In this document: positions 24,698-37,000 of the stretch, in pieces
How the letters are laid out: each line of letters starts with the position of its first letter
How positions within the stretch are numbered: the stretch's first letter is position 1
NCBI RefSeq assembly: GCF_022539665.2
Contig: NC_081331.1
Coordinates: 12,246,638 to 12,310,637, forward strand
Length of the DNA: 64,000 bases
From: Daphnia carinata
Taxonomy: Eukaryota; Arthropoda; Branchiopoda; Diplostraca; Daphniidae
Reading direction: 5' to 3'
Notes under the pieces: generated by a model
Databases searched by the model: none
What the model saw: the letters and a program-made list of their open reading frames with translations, nothing else
Told to the model about the DNA's origin: nothing
Made by a program: the position numbers and the translations under genes

Positions 24698-26859
24698 ATG
24701 GCTGTCCACGTGGATTCTTACAGCTCTTCTCCAGTTGAAGGACAATTCAGTGATGTTGAAGATGAAAAGTAATTTGGATAACCTATTAGTATTATCAGTA
24801 TTTAATTATAAATTGTGACAGGGAATCAGTGGTTGCTGAAGGTATTCAACAACTACAGATAGGGGCGAAGGTTGAAGCACCATCCCTTAGCGACAACGAA
24901 AACTATTCTGACGATTCAGATTTGAGCGATGAAGAATTTTATGACTGGCAATATGGTGAAGAAAATTATATATACTTGTTGCGTATAAAAAACTTTGAAT
25001 AACTAAAGAATTATTATTAAAGATCAGGGACCTCAAATTAGAGTACAAGGTGCTAATCCAAACCAGCAAGTGAGCTCAAATAAAGTGGTTTCCTTCCAGC
25101 CAAGAGAGAAACTTTTCAAGAAATATTCCCACAAGATTAATGTGGATGAGTTCAAGTTACCTACACTACCCGATGATGACAAGGTTCGTCTGCGAGATAA
25201 GGCTGATAGAGCTACAGCTGAACAGGTTATGGATCCACGCACAAGAATGATACTGTTCAAACTGATGAACAGAGGATTTATCACCCAAATCAATGGATGT
25301 ATCTCAACTGGAAAGGAAGCCAATGTGTACCATGCAACTGGAAAAGATGACACCCACTTTGCACTAAAAATTTACAAGACATCCATTCTTGTATTTAAAG
25401 ACAGAGATAAATATGTGACTGGAGAGTTTAGGTAACCTTGAGTTCGTAACACTTATTAAAGAATAATGACACTTTTCTTTCACTTAGGTTTCGACATGGA
25501 TATTGCAAGCACAATCCGCGGAAAATGGTTCGGACTTGGGCTGAAAAAGAACTGAGAAATCTACTCAGACTTGAAACAGCTGGGTTGCCATGTCCAAAAC
25601 CAATATTGCTAAGGAGTCACGTGTTGTTAATGAGTTTTATTGGCGATGGGGGATGGCCTGCCCCTCGGCTAAAGGTAGCTCAAGTTCTACAGCTGATATT
25701 GTCGCGGACGGGATTGAAATTATGTTTTATTTTAAGGAAGTTGAATTGAGTGAATCGAAAGCGCGCGAATTGTATAGGGACACTATAATTTTGATGCGAC
25801 GAATGTTTCATGAGTGCAGGCTAGTTCATGCAGACCTCAGCGAATTCAATATGCTGTAAGTAAAAAAAAAATATATATTATTTTGTATGAATATAAATTC
25901 CTTCAATTTATTAAAATTACACTATTAGATATCACGAAGGAAAGGTATTCATAATTGACGTGTCACAATCAGTGGAACATGATCATCCGCATGCCCTTGA
26001 ATTCCTACGAAAGGACTGCACCAATATAACAGATTTCTTTAAAAAAAATGGTGTTTGCGTCATGACAGTTAAGGAACTGTTTGATTTCGTAGTTGATTTG
26101 ACAATCAATGAAAACAATATTGAGGTATATCTATACTGCCTAGCAAACATATCTGTTATCCGTAGTGACTTTTGGTATTGTTGAATTCTAGGATTACTTG
26201 GACAGAATGGCGTCGCTCTCTGCTGAAAGAAATTTCCATGGAGAATTGACTGCAGAAGAATTGGTGAAAGAAGAAGTCTTTAAACAAACCTATATTCCCC
26301 AACGTTTGGATGAAGTAAGTGCTTCGAATTTTTTTTTTAGACTACTTTGTCAATTTGTATCGAAACATTTACGTTCTTTTTACGTTACTTCGTAGTCGTT
26401 AATTTCTTTTGTCAATCAGTAACCGCAGCTATCCTTTTAGGTTATGTTCTTTGAACGAGACATTAAACAAATAAAGTCGGGAGAGAAAACAGAATTGGTT
26501 TATACAACCGTAACTGGAATCAAATCAGATTTGTCTGGTCCGCAGCAAGTTCCAGAAATTTTAGACAATTCCGTTGCGGTCGATACCAGCGATGATGAGT
26601 CGAGTGATGATTCCAATGCCGATGTCGGGAAGAAACAGTTCGTGAGTAGCGGACGACCACGCGATGAATCTCCGAACAGCCGAAGGGTAACATTTTTGCT
26701 TTTTTTTGCGTTTACCTATCGACATGGTGGCAACCTAAAAAATTTTTCATTTAGGAAAGGAAAAAAGCAATAAAGGCTGAGCAGTCGGAAAAACGGAAAA
26801 CGAAAGTAAAGAAGCATGTAAAGAAGAGAAAAGAAAAACTTGCGAAACCAAAAAAGTGA
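24698..26859 (+). CDS. RIOK1: RIOK1, atypical kinase/ATPase of 40S ribosome maturation
   Basis: RIOK1 acts in late cytoplasmic maturation of the small ribosomal subunit. Nine exons join in phase to about 529 residues (human 568): 24698-24768, 24822-24955, 25023-25431, 25488-25674, 25737-25855, 25929-26124, 26192-26314, 26441-26686, 26755-26859. An acidic N-terminus precedes the RIO domain. Visible marks are the signature [11 protein letters not shown], hinge [19 protein letters not shown], catalytic loop [12 protein letters not shown] and metal-binding [19 protein letters not shown]. The C-terminus is a basic [10 protein letters not shown] to [16 protein letters not shown] tail, as in the human protein. 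An apparent frame change near 25675 is a 62-bp intron: removing it gives [18 protein letters not shown], in register with the family. Confidence 0.96.
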
Positions 26860-26893
26860 TTTAAGTTGGTTCTTTTACGTATACCTGTTGCTT

Positions 26894-26899
26894 AATAAA
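26894..26899 (+). terminator. Polyadenylation signal for RIOK1
   Basis: AATAAA lies 35 bases after the RIOK1 stop. It is the only canonical signal in the 265-base gap before the convergent Gr gene. Confidence 0.55.
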
Positions 26900-27124
26900 A
26901 ATAATAATTGCCAGAGAGGGGAAAAAAATATTTTTAGAGCCTTACCAAAAATATTCAGAATAGGTCGAGTTTTACTTTTTTGTTATCAAACGCTTTGACA
27001 TCAAAGATGTATTAATTTGCCGAGTGAGGTAAACAAATGATAGAAACTCTGAAATGACCTGAGAGTATTATCACAGCGTAACAGAGAACAAGTGCTGACT
27101 TACGGTTTTAGATCCATCACTACG

Positions 27125-28933
27125 TTACGATACGTTAGCACTGATGAGAAAGATTAGGGCAGCAATAGCTACGACTGCTCCAAGCGATCCAGCACTGATA
27201 GGAACAAAGCACAGCTTAGCAACACCTTTGTGACATGCCATAAATGTCATGAACGAATCCAACTTCTGGGCAGGAACATCCTGAAAGCCGAACGGACGGA
27301 CTCGTATTCTCATTCCCATTGTACGGACGTTTCGACTTGAGGCAGTAACATACGCGGCCTGGGATGAAAGAAAATGCAAATCTTATTATGTTAGTCATAA
27401 ATACCTCCACTTGCACGAAATCTTACGGAAACAAGCGGTGCTATGGAAACAGAAGCCCACTGAACCAGTAACATAATCACTATAAACGAGTGTGCATCGA
27501 CCGTGTAGTACAAAAATCCCGGATGAATGACTGTCAGGGTCGTCACTATCGTCCGGGTCGATGAGAGAAGCAACAGCAAACCGATGGCAGGAGAAACATT
27601 TTCATTCAAGTACAACAGGAACTTCTCGAATTCCAGCATTTCCTGTTCAGACCATGAAATCAGAATTTCACTTCCACTGAAACAATAATTTTTTAAAGGA
27701 GAAATTATTAAAATAACCTACTTTCATGGCGACTTCCAGGGACAGAGATTTTTCAACAACGCGTTCACTAATAGAACTGACATAAGACATGAGCAACTGA
27801 CACTCGATGCAATAGTTGCTGACGACTAAACAATGAACAACATCCTGGCACAAAGTAGAGGCAATCATTATCCCAATTAATGAATTGCGAACAACATAGC
27901 TCCTGCAAAATGGCGTTAATGGGAAATGTTTCTCAATGTTCGAGACTTAATGGCAGCTACAGTATAACTTACATTTGTGGAAGAAATGAAACCATTGTTA
28001 TGGCGCTGGTACACACAAGGAAAATTTGGGCAACTAGCGACCATAGCAACCAAATCACAGAAAGAATAACATGAATTCGAAGTCTTCGTAAAAGAATCCT
28101 TTGAGTCTTTGCTCCTCGTGCTCGTGATGTCAGTAAAAAAACCTGTGAACCCATTAACAGTATGGCGTTAAAAAGAGATAGCATATATTTGCATACAAAT
28201 ACTTGGGCCTTACTAACCTTTTCAAAGAGTGTTTGCAGATGTTCATTTTCTGTTATTCTTAGTAAGTAAATTGTCTGAACAAAAGCACACAGGTGAAGTA
28301 GAGGAGGTAAAATGTAGCAAAGGAACAAACTTCCATCACAGACAGTTTCAGTTGTTTCTCTCAACTTAGTCAAATGTTGATGGTGATTTTGGCTTAGGTT
28401 ATGAAAACCAGAACTTTTGACATATGAGAAACCTTTGTCTCTTCTAAACACAGATATTGTTTACCAAATTGGAAGTCAGAACACAGCTTATACATTTTTT
28501 TATACCTGTAGCATGTGAAAAGTTGCATAACATAGCCAAATATGAGGAAGCATGTCACCAAGAACAAATGAATTTTGTTGATTGCACTTAATGCAAGGGT
28601 TTGATCATTAAAGTCTCCAAGCAAAGGCCTCAACCCAAGAAGCCCAAGGAGACGGGTGTATGGCAAAATCATCTTGCGTTGACAATAATTCAAAACTGCT
28701 GATGTACTAAAGGGTTGTGGTGGGTTGTACTCCAGTAGATCGCGAATCTTAGAAAAAGTGGGGTGTAAAGAGACTGAAATTAACAAAGGCTAGACTGCAA
28801 GAACTTCTGCTTTATAGATTACTTCGGACACTTCTACTATTTCGCAAGTTTCTGGAATATTATTAGCGGTGGCAGGTCTACCTAGGGAAACTGGTGCGCG
28901 ACTGCAAAAAGATGTATCAATATTCGACGCCAT
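27125..28933 (-). CDS. Gustatory-receptor-like seven-TM chemoreceptor
   Basis: Arthropod gustatory receptors are inverted seven-TM ligand-gated channels. Seven exons join in phase to about 448 residues: 28933-28882, 28773-28506, 28443-28218, 28142-27973, 27902-27722, 27642-27427, 27358-27125. Hydrophobic segments include KIHLFLVTCFLIFGYVM, LFLCYILPPLLHLCAF, IHVILSVIWLLWSLVAQIFL, SPAIGLLLLLSSTRTIV, FIVIMLLVQWASVSIAPL and the final SAGSLGAVVAIAALIFLI. The length, long N-terminal half and late short exons fit the Gr family. A C-terminal helix follows a KLDSFMTFM-type loop. The usual TYxxxLLQF end is not present, so this is a divergent member or a Gr-like receptor. Splice choice in the first exon (CTAG/gtagac) and at 27642 was made to keep phase. 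Confidence 0.6.
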
Positions 28934-31184
28934 TTCAATCACTCACTTCACTAAAAAAAAAGCAGACTTTTCCCTTTAAGGGTTGATAACAGCCGAGTGT
29001 TTCATCCAAAGATAACATTAAGCAAGTCTTAAGTCAAACCCTTTCCTCCTCAAATGTGAAAAAATAAATACCAAAACAAAGCGGCGTTGCGAGATCAACG
29101 TAAAAAAGAACACCCCATGCATATTATTGTTCGGGCTCGGGCGCAGCGGTCAGGAACCGGTACAGAGTCAACTTTTCAATCAGAATTAATGAAAGGTTTA
29201 TCTTTGTCTCTACGAAGAGGCAAAAGAAAAATAGAACAAAAACGCAAGTTCTTCAATAACAATTCATCCTTTTAGATTGCTAAGGACACCTGACGAGATT
29301 GTTTTAGCACAATCAACAAACATTCACAGCTGACAAGGTCAAATCTCCATTCATTTATTACGTAATAAAATCATTGTGTAAAAAAAAAGGCTGTACGGAC
29401 TGTCAATCTTGAACAAATCCCGACAAGTTGAATAAGGAATAAAATTAAAAAAAATTGGTGACCCAGTTACAAAATGAGAATCCATGGGAAATAAACACGC
29501 GTAAATAGTAAAATACTTTGTCATCGTAGAAGTCCACTAGAAAAAAAAGGAAACTAAAGAATAAAAGAGGGGAATTTTGGTTTGCCAATGTCGCAATGGA
29601 TAGGATATTATCTCCCTCTTGATCATTCTTATTACTTTCACCTGGATGCTCTTTGATTAGAAAAAAAGAATTCATTACGTATCAGCAACACATGATCGGG
29701 CGTTCTACTGAGTTTTCTTCAGAATGAAAAACAACAGAAATCGCGCGACTAGAGCGCATGAATCACAGAGATGCTAGAGAACCTTATGCGGCACATGGAC
29801 ACAGACAAAGCGCATTGAATACGACATGACACATGTTACATATAGTTACGAGACCACAAGTAATGTACGGAAGAAAGACAAAAGTGAGTTTTTTGTTAAT
29901 AAAAATTGAATCCAACCCGAATCTCAAGGCATTTTTAATCAACTATTTTCTTTTCTTATTTCCCAAAAAATGTAAAATAAAACCAAAGACCGAACAAGAT
30001 TGTGTGACGTCCATCTACCGACAAAATCGACGGACGATTAATAACGGAGGAAATGAGGATTTCGTTGAGAGAAAGGATAAATTCCTTCATGCGGACTTGC
30101 CATTTTTATCCACCTGGAAATAATAAAAATAAATATTAAAGAAACCTGACAGATTCTACTAAGTGATAACAAGTCAAAACAGATGATCGTCAACGTTGCT
30201 AGTTCAGCTGTCCCACGGAGGCCTTAGACGCTTTTGCCTTTAGTTCATACAAAAACTTAAATTTAAAGACAATAAAAAATATGCTTTAAGTTACTCGATT
30301 TGTGATCGGTAGGTCATGTCTTTCATGAACTTTTAAGCCGAAACAGATTCTGCTGATAAAACAAGACCCTCTTGGGTACTGCGAAGTCAAAGCTTTTTTT
30401 TTTTAAAGGCTAGGTCCTCCATCGCCCCTCTTCCAAGTAGGTTACTGATGGTATCAGACCTTAAAGTCAACATTCCCTAGGCCAAATCTTTACGAAGAGT
30501 TATTTACTATTAACTTAAATGCAAATCGATTAAAAAGAGATTTTACAGCTATCTACTTTTCAGAAGTTGCGCTTGGGAAGTACAAAATCTAAACGATTGT
30601 CTATGAAGAACTGTAGCAAAAAAAAAAAAAAGGTTTGCACGTGCGTGTTTGCACTGCAAAGATATATCGCAGTTCTGTTCGCCATGGGTCACGTAGTGAG
30701 CAAACAACACCGGCCGTTTGTTGCTTGGTTGATGGGGTTTCTCTTGTCCATGTTTACACACACATAGACGTGGTCCACAGTCATATAAGTACACACACTG
30801 TCGATGACCTTTCAACAGTTTTTGAAGCCATCGAGAGACAATTCTGGAAAAAGGCGAAGAAAGATAAGGTTTCCCCCAACTACCAAATCCCGCCCTTCTA
30901 ACAGCCACTTTCTTTTACCAGCAGCTTGGCAGACCAAAATTGAAGTCGATTGCTGTCTAAAGACGAATGATAACCATAGATATTGAGTCCCTAATCGACC
31001 TTGTCCTACGTACAGGACCAAACAGTAATAATAGCTAATCGTTTCCTTAAGAATGGCCAAAACGAATCTACGGCTCGTGGGGCAGCTCAGGTTTTCTTCA
31101 GAAGGCTAAAAGCATTTTTGTCACAAGAGCATTGAATTTGTCGTTAACGTCCAAGTATGATGAGTCACCTGAGTATGGTTGATA
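28934..31184. other. Intergenic, LC3 3' flank and Gr 5' flank
   Basis: Short frames are present on both strands, but none joins to a gene or matches a known family. A perfect 16-bp palindrome containing AATAAA on both strands lies at 29354-29369. An A12 run is at about 30620 and a T-run at about 30395. Part of this stretch is probably a long LC3 3' UTR. Confidence 0.5.
29354..29369. terminator. Palindromic bidirectional polyadenylation signal (possible)
   Basis: TTTATTACGTAATAAA is perfectly self-complementary, so AATAAA reads on both strands. On the minus strand it would close an LC3 3' UTR of about 1.8 kb. Its use is inferred. Confidence 0.3.
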
Positions 31185-32660
31185 TCACGTAACCTGATCG
31201 GAGCCAAAAGCCTCTTGTGACGCATACGATAGGTACAGAAATCCATCCGGATCGTGGTATTCTCTGTAGACCTCCAGGACAGTCTTGGACAGCGACGCCA
31301 TACTCCGGTTGTTGACTATCAAAAAGATGGCCTGCGTCGAAGACAGTCTCAGTCGGTTGCTAAGCGGATAACAAACAAATAATCAGTTAACTCGCAAACG
31401 CAACAAAGGGGCAAAATGAATAACAAATTACCGAACAACAGTAATCAGCTGAGACATGCTCAACTCTTGTGGAACCAGAAATTTGCTCTTTTGAAGGTGA
31501 GGCAATGATAACTCCTGGTCAAATCGTTCCACAATGACCTGCGAAATTGGAAAAAGGAAAAAAAATTAAGTTGGTTTTTATTCTACTATTATTCAAGTCT
31601 GTTTTCGCTGGCCATCAACTAAAGTTGAAGGTCGATGATACGAAAGCCTCTGGACAAGGGTCACAGCTGGGTCTTAGGTGACAAAACCAACGGAAACTAA
31701 AAATAAGCCCAAGATCAACAACAGATGACATCCATTTCTTTATTTCTTGAATGGATCCATTTCTGGAAAAAGAAAACCCGACCAAGTTGCACCCTCTTCC
31801 GTAGAACACATGAGGCATACATAATCCCTCCTCTCATTCGAAAAGCCATTCGAATAGAAAACAAAACAGAATACGAAATTAGGTCAGCAGAAGTCGGGAA
31901 ACGGCCCAGACGTACGATCATTCGATTTTCGAAAGTCGCAGTATTATCGACCATTTCCCGGAAACTTTTTTTTCCATTTTCGTTTAAACCATCAAACGAA
32001 GAAAAAGAAGTTATCACTTACTGGAATCTTAGATGGATATTTGGTTCGAATGGCTTGCACTTCCCCTTGTCGCGTCCCTGAAGGAAACAAAAGAAAGAAA
32101 ATGAAACTTTCATTTACAGATGACACTGATTACCAATCACAAAGTCTAGACCAGGTAAAATAGAGGGAACCCATCAGGGAAAGGTGAGGAAAACTCAGGT
32201 AGCAAAATGGAATGAAACGTTGAAAGAACAAAAATAGAATGTCGTGTTCTAACGTAATGACTTCACAGAAAGCAAAACATTTACCTAATGCTTTGCGACA
32301 TTTGAAGTGAGCGCCACCGCTATTTGTCGAACGGCTACTGTTGTGGCGAGGACTGCTGTTGTTCGACACGACATTGTCATTGTCATCGCATTGTTGAAGC
32401 GATTCGAGACTTAAAACAGGCGAATGATTAGCAGCAACACGACGCCCGGCGCTCTCGAACGAACTTTTGTTGGATGAACCCAACGAGATTTTGTCGAGTC
32501 CGACAGACTTGTGACTGTTGCTGGGTGACGTGACAGTCAATAAACTGCCATGGCTACTCCTGCCACAATTGCTGCTACTCTCTGACGTCGTTGGGCTACT
32601 ACTTCTTTTATTGTTGAGGCGTTTGTTTGGTGCCGGAACAACGTCAGATGATGAACACAT
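31185..32660 (-). CDS. MAP1LC3: ATG8-family protein, MAP1LC3C-like, with serine-rich N-terminal extension
   Basis: LC3 is conjugated through a C-terminal glycine to phosphatidylethanolamine and drives autophagosome growth and cargo capture. Four exons join in phase: 32660-32285, 32077-32022, 31538-31432, 31359-31185. They give about 237 residues, twice the usual 120-147. The last ~115 residues are a complete ATG8 domain (FKCRKALGTRQGEVQAIRTK, KYPSKIPVIVERF, SKFLVPQELSMSQL, IFLIVNNRSM, GFLYLSYASQEAFG). It resembles human LC3C most closely. The processing glycine is followed by SDQVT, which ATG4 would remove. The first ~122 residues are rich in Ser, Asn and His and have no counterpart in LC3. 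They are in frame with the domain with no ATG nearer to it. An in-frame stop lies upstream of 32807 and no ATG lies between it and 32660, so 32660 is the first ATG. Confidence 0.88.
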
Positions 32661-34098
32661 ATTACGATAGTTCAACGAAAGGATGCACCAGTCCTTGGAT
32701 CCTGGTGTTTGATTGCAGCCAGTCGTAGCAGCCGCTGCTGCAATCGAGGTAGCAACAGCAGTTGCTGAAGCCCGGCGCCGGTGTAGAGCAGCCCGGTAGC
32801 ACACCACGGAACTCGTGATTACGGAGGCCGCCAGATTTCAAACGGGGATAATCAGGGTTCTCCTGGTTTGAATTGGATTTCTATTTGACTATTTTGATTA
32901 CGTCAGTTCGCAATAAACGGTAATCGTTTTTTTTTGGGCTTTAAAAACAAACTTTCTTGTTCAGTCCGTATTATGTATAAATTCAGGACTGTTGGAGGTA
33001 GAGGTTGTCAAGATGAATGCTACGTGAAAATGCGTTTTGCTACTCGATTTTGTCGTGTCTTTCTCAGACGTCTTTCGGTCAGAGACTGTCTCTCCTCGTG
33101 GCAGTGCCACTTGACTTGTCAAAAGCGAGCTCCTCGAGGCGATTGTAAGATAGAGCCGGAGAGGGGGGAGAGCAAAGGCGTGGTGTCATTTCAATCAATC
33201 CTATTGGCCAAAAATCAAGAGAGCTTTTCTCAGTTTCTCTGTTCTCTCTCCGGATCGCGCGCACGCGCTCTCCCATCTGCCAGATTTTCATGAATTTCAA
33301 TATCGCTTTTCTTTAATTTATATTATTATCTCGCCTCCTATAGCTCGCTTAATTATAACTGAAAACACAGCCTATTTATTTGTTTGAAAAAGATGAAATG
33401 CGTTTGAATTCGACACGCACCCATCACTTGCCGGCTCGTAAAAGTCCGGGAGCGCGGACTCGACATCACGTCGTGACCGCGTGAATAAAAAAAAGCCCGC
33501 CGTTTACGTCCTACCCATTACATGATTCATTCTATTGTGTAAAAGTATAATCGCCCTTGATCTCTCTCTCCATTTCGGCAGAAGCACCTTGCCCAACGGC
33601 AGTTAAGAAGAACCCACCAAATGATTTAATAGGACAGGGGTTTGTTCGTATCTGTAAAAAAAAAGGGCGAGGGTCCCACAAGGGCCAACTGGAAAAATTC
33701 CGGTGGATTTTATATGGCTGGACCAAAGTCTTTGCACGTGTTGACCCACATTCCGGAATGAACAGCCCCCGTTAATGGTCATCCAAAAGAAAGGGCGAGT
33801 ACATCCAATAAAAACAGGGTAATATAGATAAAACAAAAAACGATTAACTAAAAGGCGATTAAAGTCGATAAAAGAACAAGTCAAATGAGTGTGCGTATTG
33901 AGATCATCACAATTTGATGTACTCTTCCCACCGTTTGACAGAAGCCAGTAGCACCCATCGCTATACAAATCAACAGTTTAATTAACAATAATATCAAATA
34001 CTGGTTTAAATAAAAAGAAAAACATACGTACACAGAATAAAATCGTTCGTGATTTCGAAATAAAATGAATATCAGGAGCAGACAGGAAAATGATTTTT
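32661..34098. other. Intergenic, LC3 5' flank and dispatched 3' flank
   Basis: A GTG-initiated open stretch continues upstream of the LC3 ATG to 32807 but has no ATG, so it is treated as 5' UTR. Short GC-rich patches occur near 33250 and 33450. No gene is recognised. Confidence 0.5.
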
Positions 34099-37000
34099 TC
34101 ACGCTGCCCACATGTCCGAATTTTGAGTTTCTATGCAGACAACTTCAGGCTCACGATTGGCCTCTGCCACGAGCAGGGCCGTACTGGGCAGACTGATCTT
34201 CCTCATTTTACGTCCATTTTTAGCCAACATGATTGATGAAGGGACAGACATAGAGGACAGATTGTCATTTGTGGCCACCAAACTGCCCGACCGTGGTCTT
34301 CCACGAACGGCTTTGACTCGATGGCTTGATGTTAGAGGTTCCAGTTCGTGAGTCTCGCAATGGACAGTGGCAATGTTGGGATTAGGATTAGGACAGGAGG
34401 TACTGGAAGTTGACAGAGTCGATTCTGACAGTCCGTAACTGTAGACGGTCTTATCGACGTGCGTCGGACTGTTGGGACAACAACAACGAAAACAATGCGT
34501 ACAATTGGGGCAGCGGATTTGGGCGCATCCGTTCTGCGGCCCGCAGACTCGCAACATCGACGGGAGCAAAAGCGTCGAGTAGATCCACGACGTCGCCATG
34601 ACGACGACGACAAAAGTGCCAATTTGCTGGTAGGCAACGACGCTGGATGGCAGCACGGCCGCTCCGGCTGAGAGTGTTGTGACGGCCGCCATGGCGATGG
34701 GGCTGCTCATCCGCGAAAGGGAAAAGACAACGGCGGATTCACGGTCCGTCTCCTGGGCGCTGAGCCGGTAGCCGACGGCGTAGTGCAGCGTGAAATCCAC
34801 CGACAAGCCGACGGCGATGGTGACGGAGACGGATTCGAGGATGTTGAGCTTCCAGCCGAGGAGGACGAGGACGGCGACCGAGACGAGGACGACGCTGCTG
34901 AGGCAGACGACGGAAATGAAGCTGAGCCACAGGTTGCCCGTCGCGCAAATCAAGACTAGCAGAGCAATAGCCATGGCGAGAGCTATGGCACTGACGGTGC
35001 CTTCCGATAAACTGCGTTGAACATCGTAAAAAGCCAAATCGCTCGTGAACCATCCGCCTTTCATTCCCAATGGAGCCTTGGCCAACTGCTCGTCCATCCA
35101 TTGCTCCACTTGGCGATAGAAGTCGTTCATCTCCGTGTACGAAAGAGAGTAGCTGATGTTGCTGTCGTATTCGATAACGACGGCATCGACCCGCTGAGTC
35201 GACTTGGAAAAACGGGGACCTGCTACGCCCGGCAAGAAAAACTGGGCAGGCGTTTCATAAAGATCTTTGACGGCCAACACGATACACTCGTTGAATACAT
35301 CTTCTGCGTAAGGGAACGTCGACGTCTCGCAGCAGGGAGTCCGGTTTCTCCGGTCGAATGAATCCTGTTGAATAAAAAGAAAAGTTGAAGATGGATGCAA
35401 TAAAAGAAACATGTTTACGAGGTTGAATCATGTTTTATACAATAACGGCCTTTCCCCGGTTTTGCTGGAAAGCGAAGAAAGCCAAACAAAAATTGTTGTT
35501 TCTTGAGCCGATCGTGTTACGAAGAACGGACCCTCCTATTTCCATGGCAACACGATCGAGAGAAAAACCCTACTTTTGCCGATGACGGAAATTAGGGTTC
35601 AGACATGTCCCTCGTGGACTTTGCAACTTTACTTGGCCTACGTTGTTCAAAGTTGACGGGTCCAAAGTACTCCTCCCCGCCTATTTCCAGCAAGAAAGTG
35701 AGTAGAGGCGCAATGATTATCGATTCTTCTCAGCTTCCTCTAGAAAATCCTAACAGCTCTGTGTACGGCATCCCTTTGTAAGGGGCTTGTTCTTCCATCG
35801 CAAACAAACGGGAAATTTAGGTTCTCACTTTCTTTTCTCAATTTTTTTTCCCTTTTTTTTATCTTGCTGTCAAGGGCTAAGGGGTGGGGCGTATCCAAGT
35901 CCATTTCTATTTTAAATTACGGAAACAATAGAAATGAAGTATAGGCCGTGAATGGCAAATCACCTCACAACGCCTGTCCATCCAAGATTGGAACGTCTCA
36001 ATGAAACAATTTGGAAGTAACGGGCCGATCATTGGCTGGAAAAATGGTTGATCTCTGATCTCCTTGCAGAATCGCGAAAGCCATTCTTGAGATTCAGGAG
36101 CAGCCATATTGAAAGTAGGATCCAGAACCAATGAGCCTTTGGAAGACGGATCCAAATAGTTGCCATTATCTTCCGCTGCTACTCCCCACACAAATCGTAA
36201 CGGCAGTTTGGCCAGCAATTCTGCACGCTGAGACCTTTCAAACCAGAATTCGTGCTTGAATTCCATATCATATCTGTAATTGAAAAAATTTTTTAATTAT
36301 TAAAATATTTTTGAATGTTTGGTTTTAACTGTTACCGTTCGAACGGATGGCTGGATGAAAACAATTGAAATTCTTTCGTGTCGGGTAATTCCAATTTCGG
36401 GTAATGGAATACAATAACTCCAGCAGCGATGGCCAACCCTCCCAAAAGAACAATCCAAAAATCTAGAATGAAAAATGAATAGTTTGTTAATACGAAAGCG
36501 TAATACATTTAAGCATATGAAAACGGACAGCGAAACTTGACCACGATGCAGGGCAATATTTTGTCGAATGTAATCCGTCCCAGGTCGGAAATGGTACGCC
36601 AGCAGCTGCGAAATGAGTTGACAAAAACTGGAGCTGATCGGCCAGTATTTTGACGACAGACGGGCGAAAAATATTTCTCCGCCAAGAGGACTGAAGCTGG
36701 CAGCCAGGATAACATAAAAAGAAAATGGATGGTGACTGTGAGGCCAGCAAAAAGGCTGAAACACCGGATGGCTGTCACTGGACAGATGAAGGAAGAGAAA
36801 AAAGCCGCTGCTGTTGTCAGCGATGTCACCAACATAGATAGGCCTGCGTGACCTAACGTATCCATCACCAATTTAGGAAGTGTTGTTCCATCTTTGTCCA
36901 GCTTCGCGCAGCGCCAGACCTTTCAGAACATTGAACAGCAATTTTTTTTTCGTGTAATGAAGGCGAAAATAATTCATGCGAAAGGAATAGAAATTAAGAT

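Noticed and set aside
25675-25736. Apparent frameshift in the RIOK1 kinase domain
   Set aside because: Removing a 62-base GT-AG intron restores [18 protein letters not shown], in register with the family, so the gene is intact.
29087-30908. Several 60-120 codon ORFs between the Gr and LC3 genes
   Set aside because: Overlapping on both strands, low-complexity edges and no family match; the longest crosses a homopolymer run.
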